DNA of 64,000 nucleotides, taken from NCBI RefSeq assembly GCF_900101705.1, contig NZ_FNAC01000002.1, positions 62,001 to 126,000 on the forward strand, in the 5' to 3' direction. The position numbers and the translations under genes were made by a program. This stretch comes from Algoriphagus faecimaris (GTDB lineage Bacteria > Bacteroidota > Bacteroidia > Cytophagales > Cyclobacteriaceae). The notes below the pieces were generated by a model that searched no databases, was not told the DNA's origin, and was given only the letters and a program-made list of their open reading frames with translations. How positions within the stretch are numbered: position 1 is the first letter of the stretch; every line of letters begins with the position of its first letter. Positions 16,542-22,174 of this stretch are shown in pieces.

Positions 16542-16763
16542 ATGAAAAAATTATTGTTATCATTTATTATTGTTTGTGGAATATCCGCTTATTCAAATGC
16601 ACAAATCTCTGTTGATGACGGGGGTATTTATTATGAGGACGATTATTGTGGAGATTATTTTGAAAATTGTAGCGCAACTGTGATTAAATGCAGGTTTTAT
16701 GGCATAAGCCCATGTCATGTTTCAATTCAAGTCCCTTGTGAAGATGCATGTGGGATTGATTAA
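16542..16763 (+). CDS. Secreted six-cysteine small protein
   Basis: 73 residues from ATG 16542; an in-frame ATG at 16530 would place MYCG before a standard signal. The signal peptide MKKLLLSFIIVCGISAYSNAQ (1-21) leaves a mature acidic chain of about 52 residues with six Cys (DYC, ENC, IKC, SPC, VPC, DAC), probably three disulfides in the periplasm or outside. I do not recognise the family. Small secreted proteins are often found beside 6-bladed beta-propeller lipoproteins in Bacteroidota (the NVEALA-type pairs), and such a gene follows at 17286. It has no GG leader, so it would leave by the Sec pathway, not the C39 exporter. Confidence 0.6.
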   Translation: MKKLLLSFIIVCGISAYSNAQISVDDGGIYYEDDYCGDYFENCSATVIKCRFYGISPCHVSIQVPCEDACGID

Positions 16764-16766
16764 GTC

Positions 16767-16803
16767 AAGTTGAGCTGTAATTTATTCAGCTCAACTTTTT
16801 TTA
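16767..16803 (+). terminator. Rho-independent terminator after the six-Cys protein
   Basis: An 11-bp perfect stem AAGTTGAGCTG (16767-16777) with CAGCTCAACTT (16787-16797), followed by eight T in a row. This supports the upstream short gene as a real transcription unit. Confidence 0.88.
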
Positions 16804-17285
16804 TAATAAATTTCTGCAAATTTGCCAGAGGGCGATTAAATAAAATGACATTGGTGGACTTCAAAATGAGTAACTTTACTTAGAGTTACTAAATTGAAAT
16901 ATGCAAGCATTTTAAAGCTATAATTTTCTGATTCAGAGCCAGTATAACGACCGGAGCTAAGGAAAAAAACAATAGCCCTATCAAAATACATCATTTTCAT
17001 AATCTTTTTATTCGATAAGATCCGTGTGGATGCTTTGAACGATAAGCAAGAAAATATTTCAAAAATTTGATTATCCTCAATCTTACCAGTCACTTTAGAC
17101 TGTTCTGTTATCTGGTCGGATGAAGACCTAAATAGCCACAATATTTAGGTTTAGCATACCCTATGTTGCTTTTGGCCCACTACTGGCAGAAAAGCAATTA
17201 ATCATATCAAGAATTTGAAATATCCTTAACTTTTATAAGTTAAAATTGTAATAAGAATTTAAACTAATCTAATTTTCATTAAACA
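16804..17285. other. Gene-free interval before the beta-propeller gene
   Basis: A minus-strand open frame (16836-17141) has no family features and looks accidental or decayed. TAATCTAATT at 17266-17275 precedes the propeller start, as it does before 16542 and 6710, and may be part of a shared promoter or start region. Confidence 0.4.
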
Positions 17286-18419
17286 ATGAATAGAATGTAT
17301 TTTATATTAATTGTACTTTTTCTATCATGTAGGGATCAAACTCTGAATGAAATTAATGTAAGTTCAATTGCAGTACCTTACGATAAAACTACTAAAGCAA
17401 GTGATTTTATTTCAAAAATTGAGCATTTTATCCTTCCCCAAGAAATAGCTATTGGAAGAATAGATAAAGCAGTCTTCTATGACTCACTTTATTTTTTCGG
17501 AGATTATGATTTCTGTCAATGCATTTCCGTCATAGATTCAAGTTTTAATTTTGTGAGCAACATTAAATTTTTCGGCGAAGGCCCTGGTGAGTATAAAAAT
17601 ATAATGGATTTCACTTTAAACGAAGATCTTAAAACTATTGATATATTAAGCATAAATAAAGTGCTTCGTTACAGCTTTCAAGGACAGTTTATCGAGGAGT
17701 TTAAATTGCCTAGTTTAATTTATAAATTTCAACATCTTAGTGGTAATGAATATTTAGTATATAAGCCTGAGGCTATGAAGGCATACAATAATCGGCAGGA
17801 ATCTTCGATTCTATATGTTTTAAATATTGAATCGAGTGAAACTAAAAATGTTCTTAATCCATTAAATGAATTAGAATTCCCACACTTAAGAGAGCGAAAT
17901 AATTTAACTAAACAAAATGGATTTATTTTGTTTTCAACATCATTTCTTGATACAATTTATTACTATGACTATATAGGTGATTTAAAACACAAAAGGTATT
18001 TCAAATCTGAAAAACCGCTATTGCCAATAGAAATGCTAAGTACAGACGAAAGTAATATGAATATCTTAAATAACATAGATATCCAAAGTAAATACAGATA
18101 TCACCGCGCAAACTTATTTGAGAGTAAGGAGTTTATCATTACTTCATTTATAGATTATGAATTAGGGAGTCTAATATTCGATAAAGGAGAAAATACCAGT
18201 TTATTATTTTCTGAGCTAGAAAACGATATAGACTACGGACTTAAGCGGATTAAACCTATTTTAATACAAGGAAAAACTATAATTGCAATTAACGAGCCTA
18301 CAGCTTTTGTTTCTATTTATGAAAATTCAGATACCCCTTTCGAATCTCCTTTCTTTGAATTTACTAAATCTCTCACTATCAATTCCCCATTAGTTTTGTC
18401 AAAATACCACCTAAAGTAA
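17286..18419 (+). CDS. 6-bladed beta-propeller lipoprotein
   Basis: 377 residues. The short N-terminus MNRMYFILIVLFLSC is a lipoprotein signal with lipobox LFLSC (Cys15; an alternative start is Met4). The hallmark motif FFGEGPGEYKNIMDF lies at about residue 97, followed by repeating blades with VLRYSFQGQFIEEF. This is the Bacteroidota 6-bladed propeller family (DUF4934-like), surface or periplasmic proteins often encoded next to small secreted peptides. The 16542 gene is upstream, separated by a terminator, so each has its own promoter. Function in this organism is unknown. It is A/T-rich like the island. Confidence 0.75.
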   Translation: MNRMYFILIVLFLSCRDQTLNEINVSSIAVPYDKTTKASDFISKIEHFILPQEIAIGRIDKAVFYDSLYFFGDYDFCQCISVIDSSFNFVSNIKFFGEGPGEYKNIMDFTLNEDLKTIDILSINKVLRYSFQGQFIEEFKLPSLIYKFQHLSGNEYLVYKPEAMKAYNNRQESSILYVLNIESSETKNVLNPLNELEFPHLRERNNLTKQNGFILFSTSFLDTIYYYDYIGDLKHKRYFKSEKPLLPIEMLSTDESNMNILNNIDIQSKYRYHRANLFESKEFIITSFIDYELGSLIFDKGENTSLLFSELENDIDYGLKRIKPILIQGKTIIAINEPTAFVSIYENSDTPFESPFFEFTKSLTINSPLVLSKYHLK

Positions 18420-18441
18420 TTTCATTTAAATAATAATTTCG

Positions 18442-18576
18442 GATGCTCAAACCACAAATACTGATAATTTTCAATTCGGCTCAGTCAATACTTTGGACAT
18501 CATGGAATTTGAAATCAAAGCTGGATTAAAGCCAATTGGTCAAACGCAAAATGCTTATGAAATTAGGTTCTATTAG
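18442..18576 (+). pseudogene. Possible remnant of a coding sequence
   Basis: After the propeller gene there is an open stretch without a start that reads SDAQTTNTDNFQFGSVNTL and ends AYEIRFY then stop. The composition looks protein-like but I cannot name a parent family. It may be the tail of a gene lost when the modules were rearranged, or chance. Apart from this and repeat R2, 18420-18890 holds no gene. Confidence 0.25.
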
Positions 18577-18620
18577 GTGTAGAGGAACTATCTGGAGTAA
18601 AGACCTTAAAAGTACTTTAC

Positions 18621-18721
18621 TCCGCTACGCGTAGATTCTACTATGATTCCTTAAAGTTCAATTGGGCGCTGGGTGGGATTTGCAATTCCACCCCAATATT
18701 CTTACCAATTTGTAATTGGCC
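18621..18721. repeat. Intergenic repeat R2
   Basis: Second copy of the R1 repeat, without the palindrome insertion. It contains two nested palindromes, GGTGGGATTTGCAATTCCACC and CCAATTTGTAATTGG. It lies just before module 3. Similar in layout to short non-autonomous palindromic elements. Confidence 0.7.
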
Positions 18722-18893
18722 TACATCCATTCAATCCTGCTGTTTATACAAATTTCAAATTTGTATAAACTGGATGGCCTAATTAGAAATTCACTTAGTG
18801 AGTTCAAATCATCTAAAATATTGATTAAGGATATCGGAAAATTGGGTGAAAATTTCAAATTCTCAGCTCCCAACATTATTTTAGACGGAGCGA

Positions 18894-19012
18894 AAGTAAG
18901 TTAGCATCATGATCAGTCCTCGAGATCAATGCTAGCTACCGATCGGAAATGTGCTGTGATTGGGAATCCCGATGCCCGAAAAAGGTCGGGGAAAAATTAA
19001 ATTCTTAAAAAA
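18894..19012 (+). promoter_or_regulatory. Repeated structured leader element, copy C
   Basis: Outer stem GTTAGCAT/ATGCTAGC, inner stem TGATC/GATCA, then GCTAGCTACCGATCGG, GTGCTGTGAT, GGGAATCCC and CCGAT/GTCGG (one G-U pair). It is nearly identical to copy B, including the tail before the start codon. It runs directly into the 19013 ATG. Confidence 0.65.
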
Positions 19013-19210
19013 ATGGAAAAATTTAAAGAGTTGAGTTTGGAGGAGATGCAGGAGGTAGAGGGGGGAATTCTTCCTCTGCTTGCTGGAGCAGTCGTTTTAG
19101 CTGGAAAAGCAGCTGGATATGCCTGTGGTCTGCTAGCTGCTGATATTTTAATTAATTGGTCCAGTTACGAAGCCGCTATTGATAAAAAATTAGCAGAATG
19201 TAAAAATTAG
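19013..19210 (+). CDS. Double-glycine leader peptide precursor, first peptide of module 3
   Basis: 65 residues. The leader MEKFKELSLEEMQEVEGG (1-18) is followed by a 47-residue core. The core starts with a hydrophobic helix (ILPLLAGAVVLAGKAAGYAC) that contains two successive GxxxG motifs (GKAAG, GYACG), the helix-packing motif known from two-peptide bacteriocins. It ends with a charged tail and one Cys (LAECKN). It is followed after three bases by a second GG-leader gene. The start is fixed by the leader consensus and by element C. Confidence 0.82.
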   Translation: MEKFKELSLEEMQEVEGGILPLLAGAVVLAGKAAGYACGLLAADILINWSSYEAAIDKKLAECKN

Positions 19211-19213
19211 GTT

Positions 19214-19414
19214 ATGAAGAATCTTACTAACACTGAATTAATTTGTATTCGAGGTGGTGGAATTTCTGATGCTGGTGAATGGCTAATAGATAGCGTTGGA
19301 GATCTTATTTGTAAAGCAAAATCCGCTTATAATAAGGCTTCATCTTGGTTGGCAGAAAACGGCGGCGCTTACCTTAAGAATTATTCACATGGAACATATC
19401 CAGGAAATATGTAA
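19214..19414 (+). CDS. Double-glycine leader peptide precursor, second peptide of module 3
   Basis: 66 residues. A shorter and different leader, MKNLTNTELICIRGG (1-15), still has the Leu/Glu-Leu/Ile-x-Gly-Gly pattern cut by C39 peptidases. The 51-residue core (GISDAGEWLIDSV...) is amphipathic, with one Cys, Trp residues, a GG in the middle and a His/Tyr/Gly-rich end (SHGTYPGNM). It follows the first peptide by three bases, so the pair is probably translated together, as expected for two-peptide bacteriocins. Confidence 0.75.
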   Translation: MKNLTNTELICIRGGGISDAGEWLIDSVGDLICKAKSAYNKASSWLAENGGAYLKNYSHGTYPGNM

Positions 19415-19420
19415 TCAATA

Positions 19421-19445
19421 GCGAGGAAGAAAACTCCTCGCCTTT
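19421..19445 (+). terminator. Intercistronic hairpin after module 3 peptides
   Basis: GCGAGGA (19421-19427) pairs with TCCTCGC (19435-19441), then CTTTT. It could be a partial terminator that lowers expression of the following membrane gene relative to the peptides. Confidence 0.65.
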
Positions 19446-19461
19446 TAGGTTTTAAAGATAA

Positions 19462-19842
19462 ATGCAAAAAAAATATCTCCTTCTTTTCTTGCTTTCAGCA
19501 GTTCTTTTCCTACTACTTAGATTTCCATATAGAGAATTTGTGTATTCATATCAGGTTTTTGATTATTATATAGCTGATACTTCACCCAACCTTTTTGCAC
19601 TGCTGTTATATGTTTTTTATCACAAATGGAGACATCCGAATAAAGAATCTTCCTTGTTTCTTATTTTAGGAGCCCTAGGCGGTCTGATTTTTTATGAGAT
19701 AGTAATTCAGCCTATGATATTAATACAAACCTTTGACGAAAAAGATATTGTAGCAAGTGCTTTAGGTTCAATTATATGTTCTGTAATTTGTATGAAAGTT
19801 GAAGATCAAAAATTAGGCGATTTTCTGAAATTAAAATATTAA
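19462..19842 (+). CDS. Multi-span membrane protein, candidate immunity protein of module 3
   Basis: 126 residues with about four membrane spans (5-21, 44-54, 65-85, 97-111) and short charged loops. There are no CPBP motifs. Not recognised. It takes the place that CPBP genes hold in modules 1, 2 and 4, directly after the peptide pair and hairpin, so the best guess is an immunity protein for the module 3 peptides. A/T-rich like the rest of the island. Confidence 0.6.
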   Translation: MQKKYLLLFLLSAVLFLLLRFPYREFVYSYQVFDYYIADTSPNLFALLLYVFYHKWRHPNKESSLFLILGALGGLIFYEIVIQPMILIQTFDEKDIVASALGSIICSVICMKVEDQKLGDFLKLKY

Positions 19843-19895
19843 TAATAACTGTTTTAACCAATAATGATCCTCGTTTTTATCAATTCAAAATTCCT

Positions 19896-20009
19896 CAGTT
19901 AGCAATCTAATCAACCATGGGATCAGCCGCTAGCTACCGATCGGAGATGTGCTGTGATGAGGTATCTGACCACTGTCAAAAGTCGGGAAAACGAAAACAA
20001 AACAAACAG
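19896..20009 (+). promoter_or_regulatory. Repeated structured leader element, copy D (shortened)
   Basis: It has GTTAGC and GCTAGCTACCGATCGGAG, GTGCTGTGATGAGG, and the stem CTGAC/GTCGG with the copy A-type tail AACGAAAACAAAACA-ACAG. The segment between the outer arms differs from the other copies, so the inner stem is changed. It leads into the broken peptide gene at 20010. Confidence 0.6.
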
Positions 20010-20191
20010 ATGGAAAAGTTTAAAGAACTGAGCATCGAGGAGATGCAGGAGCTGTTTTGAAGGGTATAGGAATTACAAATACTGTTAGATCAGTTGCCTC
20101 AGGATTATGGGAAATAGCCAAATGGCCATATGAAACCTTGGTTGGCTGGTATGAGTACGGAAAAGATTCAGTTCAATGTGATTGTGAATAA
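20010..20191 (+). pseudogene. Broken double-glycine leader peptide gene, first peptide of module 4
   Basis: The frame from ATG 20010 reads MEKFKELSIEEMQELF and stops at base 20060, just before the place where the GG motif should be. In another frame an open stretch continues to the stop at 20189: AVLKGIGITNTV, then SGLWEIAKWPYET, then DSVQCDCE. This looks like a core that has lost its leader junction. Compared with copy A (leader then NGG), a small deletion at the leader-core junction explains both. The CDCE ending matches the 12352 peptide. The downstream second peptide and membrane genes are intact. Confidence 0.7.
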
Positions 20192-20205
20192 AAAATAAAA
20201 GTAAA

Positions 20206-20388
20206 ATGAAAGAACTACCAATCTCAGAAATGAGAGAAATTAAAGGGGGTTGGCTACCAATTGTAGTAAGTGTTGCTAAAGCAATAGATGCAGGGATTGC
20301 AACTCTAGCTACAGCGGGTGCGGTCGCCTATGATGTTGGCTATTATGACGGAAAACAAGAGTGTGAAGAAGTTTGCTCCAATCAATAA
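20206..20388 (+). CDS. Double-glycine leader peptide precursor, second peptide of module 4
   Basis: 60 residues. The short leader MKELPISEMREIKGG (1-15) precedes a 45-residue core with a hydrophobic helix rich in Ala and Gly (AKAIDAGIATLATAGAVAY), a GxxxG-like GYYDG, and two Cys at the end (QECEEVCSNQ). It begins 14 bases after the stop of the broken first peptide. If the peptides work as pairs, this one would be an orphan partner, unless it pairs with peptides of other modules. Confidence 0.78.
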   Translation: MKELPISEMREIKGGWLPIVVSVAKAIDAGIATLATAGAVAYDVGYYDGKQECEEVCSNQ

Positions 20389-20403
20389 TATTTACCATAC
20401 CAA

Positions 20404-20562
20404 ATGAATCCCGTCCTATTCATATTTCCGTCTATACTAATAATTCTTGTACTTTTCGTTAGGTACAAAAAATTAAGTAAGTGGTTAAAAGTCTTATATT
20501 TGTTTTTTATAATAGTATCTCTTATAGTGTCTATTATAATTATTTCACATAGGACATTTTGA
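20404..20562 (+). CDS. Very small two-span membrane protein, module 4
   Basis: 52 residues (MNPVLFIFPSILIILVLFV..., ending SHRTF). Two hydrophobic segments (about 4-19 and 30-47) are split by a basic loop RYKKLSKWLK. It starts 15 bases after the peptide gene, in the position of an immunity or accessory protein, as with the 12612 gene of module 2. No family match by eye. Confidence 0.5.
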   Translation: MNPVLFIFPSILIILVLFVRYKKLSKWLKVLYLFFIIVSLIVSIIIISHRTF

Positions 20563-20817
20563 ATTTTCGAATTTCTTTTATCCTTAAATACTTATTTATA
20601 TTTAATATGAAAAGTAAAAAAAAATCAATTTCTAGTATTTGTAATTTCTTTAATAATATTTTTAAATTTTGGGATAGTTTGAAGTCCCTTTTTAATTAGC
20701 AGCTACAATCTCCAGATAAGAGTCGAATATTATGAGAAAATTCTCGATTTCTGAATATAGAAAACCAAACAGAAATCTAAAATTATTAACTATAATCTTT
20801 AGTTTTTTGATCAGCCT
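20563..20817. other. A/T-rich gap inside module 4
   Basis: Very A/T-rich. A 30-codon frame at 20607 is too short to support. No hairpin with a T tract is clear here. Confidence 0.3.
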
Positions 20818-21465
20818 ATGAAAACCACCTTCACGAACCTCCTCTCCTTCCTCAAATCTCCTTACCTCCCGGAGACTTATACTCCTATCAAGCCAAAAAC
20901 CTTTTTGAGCTTATTGATTTTGACCTTGGTAATCATCATCCCTTACGCTTTGATTATAGAGGCTGCAGGCATCGATCAGTTTGACAACCTGATTGAACAA
21001 ATGCTTAAAGACAATAAATGGCTGGTTGCCTTTTTAGCTATTTTCCTAGCGCCGATTTTGGAAGAACCGATATTCAGGCTTCATCTTGACTTGAAAATAT
21101 CTTCTATTTGGTGGGGAATTGGGCTTTCGGTACTTCTTCTGAGTGAAGTATGGTGGCCGGTAGTCTTGATTTGGGCGTACTTGTTTTACTTGATATACCG
21201 TGTAAGCAAGGGAAACCCACCAAATCTGAAGTATGTAATCTGGATTTCTTCTTCGCTGTTTGCCTTGGTTCATATGGGGAATTTCACTGATTTTGATTAC
21301 AGTCGATATTTTTATTGGGTGCCTTTTATGGTAGGGGCGCAGTTTGTGGGGGGTTTGGTGCTGAGCTATATCCGACTGAATCACGGCATGAAATGGGCCA
21401 TATTCTTTCATGGCGTATATAATGCCGTACTGATCATTCCGGCGGTTTATTTCTACGAAGGTTGA
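20818..21465 (+). CDS. CPBP family intramembrane glutamic-type protease, module 4
   Basis: 215 residues, paralogue of the 12784 protein. It has all three motifs: APILEEPIFRLHLDL (EExxxR), FALVHMGNF (His) and IFFHGVYNAVLI (His and Asn), with about six membrane spans. Its codon use and G/C content are closer to the core genome than those of the 12784 copy, so the two copies have diverged or had separate histories. Predicted role: self-immunity against, or processing of, the module peptides. Confidence 0.85.
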   Translation: MKTTFTNLLSFLKSPYLPETYTPIKPKTFLSLLILTLVIIIPYALIIEAAGIDQFDNLIEQMLKDNKWLVAFLAIFLAPILEEPIFRLHLDLKISSIWWGIGLSVLLLSEVWWPVVLIWAYLFYLIYRVSKGNPPNLKYVIWISSSLFALVHMGNFTDFDYSRYFYWVPFMVGAQFVGGLVLSYIRLNHGMKWAIFFHGVYNAVLIIPAVYFYEG

Positions 21466-21542
21466 TTGGAAAGTCCCTATTTGCCTTAATCAAAACTAGT
21501 AATTACCTTTAATTTTGATTGAACTATGCTTAACATTGAACT

Positions 21543-21767
21543 ATGCTTAACAAAATCACTCGGGTTTTTTCTCTGGTTTTGGGTATCCTTTACGGATTGA
21601 ATGCTTTTTATGTCTTCTTTTTCACATCCTCTGGGGATGAGATTAGGCTATTTAGCATTTGGGAAACCAATAAATGGATAGTAGGACTGGTTTATCTGTT
21701 TTTTTCGTCTGTTTTCTTGAGTTCGGAAATCACCAAGTCAAGAAAAAAGAATAAGTCAACTTCCTAG
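21543..21767 (+). CDS. Small two-span membrane protein at the end of module 4
   Basis: 74 residues, not recognised. Two hydrophobic segments (about 8-28 and 43-60) are followed by a basic Ser/Lys-rich tail (KSRKKNKSTS). The sequence just before it contains a duplicated ACTATGCTTAACA (21525 and 21540), giving two possible ATGs in series. It is similar in size and layout to the 12612 protein. It may be an accessory immunity gene, or a general small membrane protein at the island edge. Confidence 0.5.
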   Translation: MLNKITRVFSLVLGILYGLNAFYVFFFTSSGDEIRLFSIWETNKWIVGLVYLFFSSVFLSSEITKSRKKNKSTS

Positions 21768-21801
21768 CCTATGAATACGAAAAACTACCCTTCTTCTTTT
21801 T

Positions 21802-21951
21802 GGAGTAGAAAAGTCGGTTAGGACTTGGTGGAATTTTTCCGCATTACAAGCTGGCCCAAGGTTAACATCTTCCAAAGGGAAGATTTCTCTACAGCTGTCT
21901 TCAGGCAGGCCTTGATCTACCTTGCATATCCTAACCATTTTGCAATTGGGC
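21802..21951. repeat. Intergenic repeat R3 at the right edge of the island
   Basis: The left part (GGAGTAGAAAAGTCGGTTAGGACTTGGTGGAATTT, 21802-21836) matches R0. The right part (GCATATCCTAACCATTTTGCAATTGGGC, 21924-21951) matches the end of R1 and R2. The two are split by about 85 unrelated bases, which include a Cys/Gln-like stretch with no gene. The interval 21768-22174 holds no convincing CDS. Confidence 0.6.
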
Positions 21952-22174
21952 TCTATCGAGAAAGCTCCAATAAAGATTATTTTAGGTTATGGGATTACAA
22001 TTTTATGATATCAGATAGGCTTAATTGCAAATATCGCCGAGCGCCTTTACCACATTCCCTGCAAGTAGGAATATCAATTGCCAAGTTTTACCAATATCCT
22101 GATTGAAACCTCGTCCAAAACAAATCCCATTAGATTTTTCCCTATTTTCACTTTTCTAATAAAAAACCAATTTC

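Noticed and set aside
16836..17141. Open frame of 101 residues on the minus strand
   Set aside because: No domain, signal or start context, in a gap with poor coding character. More likely chance or decay.
18716..18904. Open frame of 62 residues that runs into leader element C
   Set aside because: It starts in repeat R2 and ends in the leader element, with no protein-like features.
10700..20009. Leader elements as integron attC sites
   Set aside because: GTTAGCA does not fit the GTTRRRY core, there is no integrase gene, and the peptide genes keep the same orientation with their own downstream genes.
20607..20699. Open frame of 30 residues (MKSKKKSISS...) inside module 4
   Set aside because: Too short and too A/T-driven to support, with no GG motif.
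21825..22106. Open frame of 93 residues before the S9 peptidase
   Set aside because: It covers the split repeat R3 and has no family signal.
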